In this document: piece after piece, positions 26,181 through 34,349 of the stretch | Position numbering within the stretch: the stretch's first letter is position 1 | How the letters are laid out: every line of letters starts with the position of its first letter | DNA from: BACL21 sp038141525 | GTDB taxonomy: Bacteria > Bacteroidota > Bacteroidia > Flavobacteriales > Flavobacteriaceae | Assembly (NCBI GenBank): GCA_038141525.1 | Contig: JAYQIF010000002.1 | Coordinates: 282,146-346,145, forward strand | DNA length: 64,000 nt | Direction of reading: 5' to 3' | The notes under the pieces: generated by a model | What the model saw: only the letters and a program-made list of their open reading frames with translations | Told to the model about the DNA's origin: nothing | Database searches by the model: none | Program-made: the position numbers and the translations under genes

Positions 26181-28355
26181 TTAGGACAACATAATAAAGT
26201 CTAATTGCCGCTTAATTAAATCCGCACGTTTTACACGAATACGCACAGAATCGCCTAATCGATAAACCTTCTTACGAAACTCCCCGATCACTGCATATTC
26301 CTGAGCATCATATCGATAATGATCGTCTTTTAAATCCTGCAATCGCACCATGCCCTCGCACTTATTGTGCTCTAATTCAACATAGATACCCCAATCGGTG
26401 ACCCCAGAAATAACGCCATCAAAATCCTGGCCCTCATGAGCGCTCATGAACTTAACTTGCATGTATTTGATGCTGTCTCGTTCTGCATTTGCTGCAAGTT
26501 GTTCTCGGTCACTCGAGTGCTTACAGCGCTCCTCATACTGTTGTTGGTTTGCCGATGTGTTGTTGTCTAAGTAATGCTCCAAAAGGCGATGGACCATAAC
26601 GTCTGGATAACGACGTATGGGCGAAGTAAAGTGACTGTAATAATCGAAAGCTAAGCCGTAATGACCTATATTCTCTGTAGTATATACGGCCTTACTCATA
26701 CTTCTTATCGCCAGGGTATCGACTAAATTTTGCTCTTTTTTACCTTGTACTTGACCCAATAATTGATTGATTGATTTGGCTGTGCTTTGGCGACTTTTGG
26801 TATCTAACTGATATCCAAATCGCTTGATTATATTTTGTAATCCAGCAATTTTCTGGTCGTCCGGTTCATCGTGAACGCGATAAACGAAGGTTTTTTTAGG
26901 GTTTTGTTTGCCGATAAATTCCGCAACACTACGATTGGCCAGCAACATGAATTCCTCAATTAATTTATTAGCATCACGACTTTCTTTGAAATATACCCCA
27001 ACCGGATCCTTGTCTTTATTTAAATTAAATTTTACTTCTATTCTATCAAAAGAGATCGCCCCTTGGCGCATTCTACGCTGGCGCATTTGCTTGGCCAAGA
27101 CGTCCATTGTTTTGATGGCCTCAAGACCCTCTTTACCTATATTACGCGGTGCATTAGTTATGGAAATATCCTTTGGAATGGTGACATCACCTGTTTCAAT
27201 AATGTGCTGTGCTTCTTCATAAGCCAGTCTTAATTGACTGTATATTACCGTTTTTCCAAACCACTGATCCACCACTTCTGCTTTTTTGTTGAGATCAAAA
27301 ACCGCCGAGAAACAAAGTTTTTCTTCTTCTGGCCTGAGAGAACAAAGTTCATTGCTCAATACCTCAGGAAGCATGGGCACTACACGATCTACTAAATAAA
27401 CTGAAGTCGCACGATCATAAGCTTCTTCATCAATAAGTGTATCGGGACGCACATAATGGGATACGTCAGCAATATGGACCCCTACACGCACCAGATCATT
27501 TTCTAATACCTCAAAAGAAAGAGCGTCATCAAAGTCTTTAGCGTCTTTTGGATCTATAGTTAAGGTAAATATTGAACGAAAATCACGTCTTTTTTTATAA
27601 TCCTCGGTAGTAATTTTTGGATCTATTTTTTGAGACGCTTTAATCACGTCTTCTGGAAAATCATAGGGTAAGCCATATTGTGCCAAGATAGCATGAATCT
27701 CAGATTGGTGCCCACCGGCCTGTCCAAACACACGGACCACTTTAGCAATAGGAGACTCACTTTGCTCGGCCCATCCTTCTAATTGGACCAACACCCTATC
27801 TCCATCTTTAGCCCCATTGATGTGTGTTCCCGGTATAAAAAAATCAGTGTGAAGATTCTGTCCAGTACACATGACAAACCCAAACTTATCGGCGTGCTGA
27901 TAGATACCAACATATTCTGTTTGGTGTCTTTTCAATACCTGAGCTACCTCACCTTCGATTCGTCCATTGCGTCTACGCTTATAAACATAAACCGAAACTA
28001 TATCCTTATTTAATGCTCTATTGGTACGGCGTTTATCGATGACGACTTCCTCCTCCCATCCCTCAATTTGAACATATCCTTTGCCTTTACCCGTGAGTTG
28101 TATTTGACCCTCCAAGTAATTTTTTTGTTGGGCCCATTTGAATACGCCTATCGACGTTTCTTTTACCAGTTGTTGTTGTTCTAATTTCCGCAGTTTTTTG
28201 ATGATCTGATTTCGTCCGCTGCTATCGCGAATTTGTAAGACCGCAGCCAATTGTTTAATGCTATAGGCTTGAGTAGGATGAGTACTTAGAAAGTCTGAAA
28301 TTATCGATTGACTGACTTTGGTTCTGCCTTTTATTCTTCTTTTTTTTTGCCCCAT
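26181..28355 (-). CDS. rnr: Ribonuclease R
   Basis: 724 residues, matching RNase II/R exonucleases. N-terminal winged-helix/cold-shock regions come first. The RNB catalytic core has TLTIDPKDAKDFDDALSFE (active-site Asp cluster) near residue 260 and YSHFTSPIRRYPDVMVHR, and a C-terminal S1 domain follows (FDGVISGVTDWGIYVELE). It degrades structured RNA 3' to 5'. It is the left member of a divergent pair with rpiB, separated by a 559-base A/T-rich spacer. Confidence 0.96.
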   Translation of the reverse strand: MGQKKRRIKGRTKVSQSIISDFLSTHPTQAYSIKQLAAVLQIRDSSGRNQIIKKLRKLEQQQLVKETSIGVFKWAQQKNYLEGQIQLTGKGKGYVQIEGWEEEVVIDKRRTNRALNKDIVSVYVYKRRRNGRIEGEVAQVLKRHQTEYVGIYQHADKFGFVMCTGQNLHTDFFIPGTHINGAKDGDRVLVQLEGWAEQSESPIAKVVRVFGQAGGHQSEIHAILAQYGLPYDFPEDVIKASQKIDPKITTEDYKKRRDFRSIFTLTIDPKDAKDFDDALSFEVLENDLVRVGVHIADVSHYVRPDTLIDEEAYDRATSVYLVDRVVPMLPEVLSNELCSLRPEEEKLCFSAVFDLNKKAEVVDQWFGKTVIYSQLRLAYEEAQHIIETGDVTIPKDISITNAPRNIGKEGLEAIKTMDVLAKQMRQRRMRQGAISFDRIEVKFNLNKDKDPVGVYFKESRDANKLIEEFMLLANRSVAEFIGKQNPKKTFVYRVHDEPDDQKIAGLQNIIKRFGYQLDTKSRQSTAKSINQLLGQVQGKKEQNLVDTLAIRSMSKAVYTTENIGHYGLAFDYYSHFTSPIRRYPDVMVHRLLEHYLDNNTSANQQQYEERCKHSSDREQLAANAERDSIKYMQVKFMSAHEGQDFDGVISGVTDWGIYVELEHNKCEGMVRLQDLKDDHYRYDAQEYAVIGEFRKKVYRLGDSVRIRVKRADLIKRQLDFIMLS

Positions 28356-28914
28356 ATATCGCGGATGATAAAGTTTAAAGTTACGTGATTATCATCGCCT
28401 TGTTCAAAGGAAACCTAATTATCTTTATTCACAAGAATTATATCATAAATTATCTTTTTATGTTTTTTTAAAATTGAATTGTGTTTTATTATAGTATGTT
28501 AATAAACCCAATAAGTTTTTAAATCACTGTTTGTATTTTGATTTATTGAAATACTATAAACGTTCTATTAACATCATGTTGTAATTATAATGGTCTAGAA
28601 ATCAGATTTACATAAAGGATATCAACAAGAATAATTCTTACCATAACCACATGGTGTTTTGAAAATTAAATGCTTTTAAGGTGTTTATATACCCCTGGTC
28701 TTCTATCGATAAATTATCCAAAAATTCGAGAGATATTTTGTGTGTGTCTGAAAAAAAATTACAATTCCATAAACTTTAGACAACACCAAATATAGTTAGG
28801 CGATTTTTTTGTAGAGATATCAACAATAATGTTGACTATTTTATAGACTTTGTACACAGAGTCTCTTTAAAGCACCATTAAAATAAGTACATTTAGCATA
28901 TAAATTAAAGTCAT
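28356..28914. other. A/T-rich gene-free spacer between rnr and rpiB; weak oriC candidate
   Basis: The 559 bases are very A/T rich and contain no credible coding frame. One exact DnaA-box match (TTATTCACA, consensus TTATNCACA) lies at 28425-28433, and one near match TTATCCAAA lies at about 28714-28722. Several small inverted repeats are present: AACATCATGTT (28570-28580), AAGAATAATTCTT (28627-28639) and the 16-mer at 28820-28835. The word ATATCAACAA occurs twice. It may be only a divergent regulatory region; the origin reading rests mostly on A/T content and nearby parS/mnmG/rnpA. Confidence 0.35.
28820..28835. promoter_or_regulatory. Palindromic site TCAACA-N4-TGTTGA upstream of rpiB
   Basis: TCAACA ATAA TGTTGA is a perfect inverted repeat with a 4-base spacer, about 80 bases before rpiB. 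It has the size of a dimeric regulator operator. A related half site ATATCAACAA lies near 28619. Confidence 0.35.
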
Positions 28915-29346
28915 ATGAGAATAGCCATAGGTAATGACCACGCTGGAACGGAGTATAAAAATGTTTTGATTGATCTACTAAAATCAATGGAGCATACAGT
29001 TCATAATTATGGTACTGATCATAACAATAGTGTAGATTATCCAGATCATGTACATCCAGTAGCTAAAGATGTAGATCAGAATAATGCAGACTTAGGCATA
29101 CTTATTTGCGGTAGTGGTAATGGAGTATGCATGACCGCTAATAAATATCAAAAGGTTCGTGCCGCTTTATGTTGGAATGCCGAAATTGCTGGTCTTGCGC
29201 GCAGTCATAATGATGCCAATATAATTTGTATTCCTGCACGCTACGTTTCCTTGGAAGAAGCCAAACTTATGGTGCGTACATTTCTTTCCGAACCTTTTGA
29301 AGGGGGACGACATCAAAATAGAGTAAATAAAATTCCTTGTAGCTGA
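28915..29346 (+). CDS. rpiB: Ribose-5-phosphate isomerase B
   Basis: The 143-residue product is typical RpiB/LacAB: MRIAIGNDHAGTEYKN, DYPDHVHPVAKDV, and ILICGSGNGVCMTANK with the catalytic Cys, then RAALCWNAEIAGLARSHNDANI. It interconverts ribose-5-P and ribulose-5-P. A TACATTTA box at about 28888 is a one-mismatch -7 element. It begins a rightward run with the GNAT gene. Confidence 0.95.
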   Translation: MRIAIGNDHAGTEYKNVLIDLLKSMEHTVHNYGTDHNNSVDYPDHVHPVAKDVDQNNADLGILICGSGNGVCMTANKYQKVRAALCWNAEIAGLARSHNDANIICIPARYVSLEEAKLMVRTFLSEPFEGGRHQNRVNKIPCS

Positions 29347-29409
29347 TAGCGTTAAGATGCTCCTAAATAACCATGGTGTAACCCCGCATAATATAATTGT
29401 ATCGCAATC

Positions 29410-29862
29410 ATGGAATTAATCGTAAAAGAATTTAGTGTTTTAACAACCACAGAGCTTTATGATATACTTGCTTTAAGATCTGAAGTATTTGTGGTGGAAC
29501 AAGACTGTGTTTATCAAGACTTGGATTATAAAGATCAAAAAGCGTGGCATGTGATGGGTTATATGCAAAACAAACTTGTTGCCTACACAAGGGTTTTTGG
29601 TCCAGGAGACTATTTTGAACATGCTTCAATCGGCCGTGTCATTGTAGTCTCATCTCACCGTTCAAAAAAATTAGGGCATACCATTATGCAGGCTTCGATT
29701 TCTGCTTTATTGGAACGTTATAAGATGAAACAAATAGATATCTCTGCTCAATCTTATTTGGAGCGTTTTTATCAAACCCACGGATTTGAATCCACAGGTG
29801 AAGAATATCTAGAAGATGGTATACCTCACAAAAAAATGATAAAAATTATCAACAACCCCTAA
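29410..29862 (+). CDS. GNAT-family N-acetyltransferase (ElaA-like)
   Basis: 150 residues. The start region LTTTELYDILALRSEVFVVEQDCVYQDLDYKDQKAWH resembles the ElaA family, and the acetyl-CoA binding part reads IGRVIVVSSHRSKKLGHTIM with the R-x-x-G-x-G/A pattern. ISAQSYLERFYQTHGFE follows. The acyl acceptor is unknown. The stop codon lies inside the terminator hairpin at 29854-29875. Confidence 0.88.
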   Translation: MELIVKEFSVLTTTELYDILALRSEVFVVEQDCVYQDLDYKDQKAWHVMGYMQNKLVAYTRVFGPGDYFEHASIGRVIVVSSHRSKKLGHTIMQASISALLERYKMKQIDISAQSYLERFYQTHGFESTGEEYLEDGIPHKKMIKIINNP

Positions 29863-29875
29863 ATTTTTAGGGGTT
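29854..29875 (+). terminator. Hairpin overlapping the GNAT stop codon
   Basis: AACCCCTAAA and TTTAGGGGTT form a 10-bp stem with a TT loop, and the TAA stop is part of the stem. The U tail is weak, so efficiency is uncertain. Confidence 0.6.
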
Positions 29876-29925
29876 TATATATAAAAAAGTTAATTTTACT
29901 TCTTAACAATAAAAAATAAAGGGGT

Positions 29926-31212
29926 ATGGGAAGAAAAGTTAACTTTTTAGTGTTACTGGCTTTAGTGTTAATTTGTTTGTTTGCAGGAACACCTTACGAT
30001 GGGTTAGGTCCGGGAGACACAATAGACACAGGAGACACAGCTTGGATGTTAGTTTCTAGCGCATTTGTTTTGTTGATGACCCCGGGATTGGCCTTTTTCT
30101 ACGGGGGAATGGTGACCCGAAAAAGTATAATTTCCACCATGTTACAAAGTTTTGTGGCTCTTGGTGTGATCAGTGTTCTTTGGGTTGTTGTTGGATTTAG
30201 TCTGGCCTTTGGAGAGAGTATCGGTGGTTTTGTGGGGAATCCCGCTACGTTTTTCGCCTTCAAAGGAGTGTCGTTGAGCCCAAATCCAGAATTTTCAGAG
30301 AATATCCCCTTTTTACTTTTCGCCCTATTCCAATTAAAATTTGCCATTATTACTCCCGCATTAATCACAGGAAGCTTCGCCGAGCGCATTCGCTTTAGAA
30401 GCTATATCTTGTTTATGGTTTTGTTCTCTATTTTTATTTATGCCCCACTAGCTCATATGACTTGGCATCCAGAAGGACTTTTGCGTCAATGGGGTGTTTT
30501 GGACTTTGCAGGAGGAACAGTGGTGCATATGTCGGCAGGAATTGCAGCTCTAGCCGGAGCAATTTATTTAGGTAAGCGCCAAGAGCGTATTGAAAAACCC
30601 GTCAACATTCCTTTTGTGATATTAGGAACAGGACTGCTGTGGTTTGGTTGGTTCGGCTTTAATTCAGGTTCTGCATTAGGGGCCAACACAGATGCAGTAA
30701 TTGCTTTTGCCAACACGAATTTAGCCTCAGCTACCAGTATGCTTACATGGATTTTCTTGGAGCGTTTCCAAAACCGAAAAATGTCTGCCCTTGGTGCCTG
30801 TATTGGTGCCATCGTAGGCTTAGTAGCTATTACTCCTGCGGCTGGTTTTGTGAGTCTTGGCTCGAGTATATTTATCGGTTTTGTGGCGTCAATCGTGAGT
30901 AACTTTGCTATTAGACTCAACAAGAAATCCGAAATAGACGACACCTTAGATGTGTTCCCTAGTCACGGAGTAGGGGGTATTGTTGGGATGATCTTAACGG
31001 CTGTTCTGGCTGAAGAAGTGGGGCTGATTTACGGTGAAACCACAACCTTTACCTATCATATGATTGCCTTGGTGCTTGTGGCTCTTTTTACTTTTGTGGG
31101 GAGTTATGCACTTTATAAAATCACAGATGTTCTACTATCGATGCGTGTCCGTGAAGATCAAGAATTTCGCGGCTTAGACGCTTCACAACACGGTGAATAT
31201 TTAGAAAAATAG
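29926..31212 (+). CDS. amt: Ammonium transporter (Amt family)
   Basis: 428 residues with about eleven hydrophobic segments. The family signature is clear in TPGLAFFYGGMVTRKSIISTMLQ near residue 50, in FAGGTVVHMSAGIAALAGA with a pore-lining His, and in FPSHGVGGIVGMI with the second His. It conducts ammonium/ammonia through the inner membrane. There is no adjacent glnK gene, which is unusual but seen. It is followed by a convergent sterol-desaturase-family gene. Confidence 0.94.
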   Translation: MGRKVNFLVLLALVLICLFAGTPYDGLGPGDTIDTGDTAWMLVSSAFVLLMTPGLAFFYGGMVTRKSIISTMLQSFVALGVISVLWVVVGFSLAFGESIGGFVGNPATFFAFKGVSLSPNPEFSENIPFLLFALFQLKFAIITPALITGSFAERIRFRSYILFMVLFSIFIYAPLAHMTWHPEGLLRQWGVLDFAGGTVVHMSAGIAALAGAIYLGKRQERIEKPVNIPFVILGTGLLWFGWFGFNSGSALGANTDAVIAFANTNLASATSMLTWIFLERFQNRKMSALGACIGAIVGLVAITPAAGFVSLGSSIFIGFVASIVSNFAIRLNKKSEIDDTLDVFPSHGVGGIVGMILTAVLAEEVGLIYGETTTFTYHMIALVLVALFTFVGSYALYKITDVLLSMRVREDQEFRGLDASQHGEYLEK

Positions 31213-31331
31213 GGTTATAATTGCTGTGGTAAGTTGGGCGGAAACCATTCGTTAACCCTGTCATGCGCGGTTATTTTTCTAAGGGCGAGCTTTGCTTTGT
31301 CTCTAAATGAGCTAAATCAACCATCAAGACC

Positions 31332-32171
31332 CTAATTAGTCTCAGTATTATTGCCCTCTAGAGGTTTAACATGCGGATTAAAAGGAAGTCCGAGCTGCGT
31401 TAAAAAGCTCTGGTCGTTAAGGTGATCGGCGCGGTCTACACCAAATACGATTTGGTTGCGGTCGCCATAAACAAAAGTCCCAAACAGTCGATCCCATACA
31501 GACAATATATTGCCAAAGTTTTTGTCGGTCCAAGGCATACTGCGGTGGTGATGAAACTTATGCACTCCCGGGGTCACGATCAAGTAACTCAATGCTTTGT
31601 CTATCCTCAAAGGCAAGGCAATATTGGCGTGCGTCCAATAGGTGAACAGGACGCTCAGTATTCGGTAAAACAAATAGAAAGATACCGGCATCCCCATAAT
31701 CACTACAGCAATTAAGGCAAACACTTCCCGCAAGACAAAATCAAACGGGTGGTGACGTGTTCCTGTGGTGACATCCACGTGTTTGTCTGAGTGATGGACC
31801 ATATGCAAGCGCCACATCCATGGCACCTTGTGTAATAGATAGTGTACCCCGTACTGAGCGATTAAATCCAGGACCATAATAGACAAAATAAGCGCTACCC
31901 AAACAGGGGCCTCGATAAAATTAAGGAGCCCAAAATGAGATTGTCCTAACCAAACAAAAACACCCGCCGTGAGCACTCCAAAAACTACATTAATGAGCAT
32001 AACAATAGACAAGAGTCCAAAGTTTGTTTTGGCGTGTTGGCTTTTGTCATAACCATTATTGACATCGCGATAATACCCCTCGAGAATCCAAAAAACAGCG
32101 ATACAAAAAACCACCCATCCTAGTTTTTGCCACACAGGCATCTGCTCGAAAAACAACAGAAAATCGTTCAT
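31332..32171 (-). CDS. Fatty acid hydroxylase/sterol desaturase-superfamily protein
   Basis: 279 residues with four or more hydrophobic segments and the eight-His diiron motif set: QYGVHYLLHKVPWMWRLHMVHHSDKHVDV, GTRHHPFDF, and GVHKFHHHR. The family hydroxylates or desaturates lipids in the membrane. The substrate is unknown. It lies 3 bases downstream of the S41 peptidase gene, so it is probably co-transcribed. Confidence 0.9.
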   Translation of the reverse strand: MNDFLLFFEQMPVWQKLGWVVFCIAVFWILEGYYRDVNNGYDKSQHAKTNFGLLSIVMLINVVFGVLTAGVFVWLGQSHFGLLNFIEAPVWVALILSIMVLDLIAQYGVHYLLHKVPWMWRLHMVHHSDKHVDVTTGTRHHPFDFVLREVFALIAVVIMGMPVSFYLFYRILSVLFTYWTHANIALPLRIDKALSYLIVTPGVHKFHHHRSMPWTDKNFGNILSVWDRLFGTFVYGDRNQIVFGVDRADHLNDQSFLTQLGLPFNPHVKPLEGNNTETN

Positions 32172-32174
32172 GTC

Positions 32175-33857
32175 TTAAGGTTTTAGAATTTTAGTATAAG
32201 CTTTGGCGTCTTTCAATACATCAATGCCAGCGCGGATTTCAGGATCGTTTTGTGTTTTGTAATCGTAAAGCCCTGAGCGATAAAAATAGCGTGGCAATAT
32301 CGATTCGATAAGTACTGTCTGAACCGCCTCTTTTTTTGATTTTAATAAGTCAATTTTTGCACTTAATAGGCTTTTTTTCATCGATTGAATTTCCTTGTCT
32401 ACAAAGGGGGCTAAGCCTTCTTTATCGGCAGCCAAAGCAAAATCTTTAAACACCCCTTCAGATATGGTTTTTATAGTCTGGGGATGAGCAGCGACAAAAT
32501 CCAAAAACCCGTCAAAGTCTTTGGCGGTAAAGGTAAAATCTTCCACGCGCGCAAAAGAATGTGATTTGATAAATTCGGTGCCATAATCGAGCATAATGCG
32601 CGACTTGAGTAAGGAAGACAAAAGCATATGATCACTGGAGCTTTCAAACACTTTATCGGGCAAGATTCCCCCACCGTCGTAGACAGTGCGGCCTGCAGCG
32701 GTTTTAAACGCATTGTATTTGTCGGGTTCCGTGCGAATTGGCTCTCCTTCGGCATCCCGTTGCCAGTAATCTAAAGCTTGAATACACCGTCCGCTTGGGG
32801 TATAATAACGCGATATTGTCACTTTGAGTTGGGTGCCATAACTCAGCGGCTTAGGCCTTTGCACCAAGCCTTTTCCGAAACTTCGCCCGCCAATAACCAC
32901 AGCACGATCTAAATCTTGTAGGGCTCCAGAGACGATTTCGCTAGCCGACGCGCTGCGCGCGTTGATCAAAACAACCAGAGGCATTTCTAAGTCGGCCGGC
33001 AGCTGACGGGTGACATAACTGTTATTGTATTCGGGCACCACAGATTGGGTGTAAGTCACCAAAGTGCCTTTGGGCACAAACAAACTCACTAAATTGACTG
33101 CTTCGGTAAGTAGACCTCCTGGATTGTTGCGCAAATCTAAAATTAGCGCGGTAGCCCCAGATGATTTTAATTCAAATAAGGCTTTTTTAGTGTCTGTATA
33201 AATGGTCGGGCTAAACTCTTTTAGCGCAATATAACCTACATTATCCTCGAGGAGTTTGGCACTCAAAACTGGAGTTTGACGCTTTTTTTCTGGGTTTAGA
33301 GTGATGTTTGTGGTTTTGTTGTCGCGTGTGTAGCTCAAAGTCACCTCTTTATCGCCGCTGGCCGCTACGAGCCCAGATAATTGGTCTAGGTCTTGAGCCA
33401 AGGCCGCACCATTTATAGCGATTAAGCGGTCCCCCACGCGCAATCCAGCGCTATCCGCCGGACTGTTTTGGTCGATATCTACAACCAGCCACTCACCATC
33501 AAACTGCTTGAAGCCAGCCCCCAGTGAAGTAAAGTTACTTTCTTTAGAAATGCGCGCATCCGACACCTCTTGCTCCGTCCAAAACACCGTGTAGGGGTCT
33601 AGACCCTCGAGCATGCCAGTGATGGCTTTATCCATAAGTTGTGCTGGAGAGGTCTCATCGACATAGTTCAAAGACAGTTCTTTAAATAAAGTATTGAATA
33701 TTTCGAGTTGTTTTGTGATTTCAAACAAGCCCCCGCGCGCGCCAGTGAGCAGGACCAATCCCAACCCTACAGGAATAATCCAAATCAAACGCGCGATGTG
33801 ACGCTGGGCCTGACGCAAAACATCAAGTTGTCGCAACATGGAAAATAGATGCTTCAT
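32175..33857 (-). CDS. S41-family C-terminal processing peptidase
   Basis: About 560 residues. There is an N-terminal membrane segment (LIWIIPVGLGLVLLTG), a PDZ domain (VVDIDQNSPADSAGLRVGDRLI), and the tail-specific protease core with the catalytic Ser in ARSASASEIVSGAL and Lys in SFGKGLVQ. It should degrade or mature periplasmic proteins with C-terminal tags. The start is the ATG at 33857, 3 bases after the rnpA stop; TTG at 33860 precedes it. Confidence 0.92.
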   Translation of the reverse strand: MKHLFSMLRQLDVLRQAQRHIARLIWIIPVGLGLVLLTGARGGLFEITKQLEIFNTLFKELSLNYVDETSPAQLMDKAITGMLEGLDPYTVFWTEQEVSDARISKESNFTSLGAGFKQFDGEWLVVDIDQNSPADSAGLRVGDRLIAINGAALAQDLDQLSGLVAASGDKEVTLSYTRDNKTTNITLNPEKKRQTPVLSAKLLEDNVGYIALKEFSPTIYTDTKKALFELKSSGATALILDLRNNPGGLLTEAVNLVSLFVPKGTLVTYTQSVVPEYNNSYVTRQLPADLEMPLVVLINARSASASEIVSGALQDLDRAVVIGGRSFGKGLVQRPKPLSYGTQLKVTISRYYTPSGRCIQALDYWQRDAEGEPIRTEPDKYNAFKTAAGRTVYDGGGILPDKVFESSSDHMLLSSLLKSRIMLDYGTEFIKSHSFARVEDFTFTAKDFDGFLDFVAAHPQTIKTISEGVFKDFALAADKEGLAPFVDKEIQSMKKSLLSAKIDLLKSKKEAVQTVLIESILPRYFYRSGLYDYKTQNDPEIRAGIDVLKDAKAYTKILKP

Positions 33858-33860
33858 CAA

Positions 33861-34274
33861 CTAGTTTTTAGTGTTTCTTGTTTGACGTTCAGTAATGATT
33901 CCTGTTTCTTCTTGACTCTTGGTTGATTCACAATAACGCAAAAGCAGTTCTTTGACCACTTTTTCAATCCGCGCATACGGCAAAGACTCGCGCCCTTGAT
34001 AAATAAAAAATAAGGCCCCAAAATCATGAGTGCCAGCTAGTGACTTATTCAACCGATAGGCCTCGCGTATCTGCCGCTTGATTCGATTGCGCTTCACTGC
34101 TGTGGGCACATTGCGCTTGGGCACCGACACCCCAAATAAATGCTGAGTCGCCCCAGCCACAGGAGTGTACACAAGCTTAAGCGGGAAGCGCTTTATGCCC
34201 TTGCCTTGTTCTAATAAGACACCAAACCAATGCCGTCCTTTGAGCCGCTCGTGTTTTGGCAAACCATTTGTCAT
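33861..34274 (-). CDS. rnpA: Ribonuclease P protein component
   Basis: 137 residues. Family marks are RLKGRHWFGVLLEQGKG, FGVSVPKRNVPTAVKRN and the RNR motif region RNRIKRQIREAYRL. It assists the RNase P RNA in tRNA 5' processing. In many bacteria rnpA is near oriC, which fits the two parS sites in this window. It heads a leftward chain with the S41 peptidase. No rpmH gene is seen next to it. Confidence 0.95.
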   Translation of the reverse strand: MTNGLPKHERLKGRHWFGVLLEQGKGIKRFPLKLVYTPVAGATQHLFGVSVPKRNVPTAVKRNRIKRQIREAYRLNKSLAGTHDFGALFFIYQGRESLPYARIEKVVKELLLRYCESTKSQEETGIITERQTRNTKN

Positions 34275-34349
34275 GGTCTAAAGATACACAACACGCGCGA
34301 TTCTTTCTGTGCCTGACTTCAATCTAAGGTGTTTTACCAAATACAGAAA

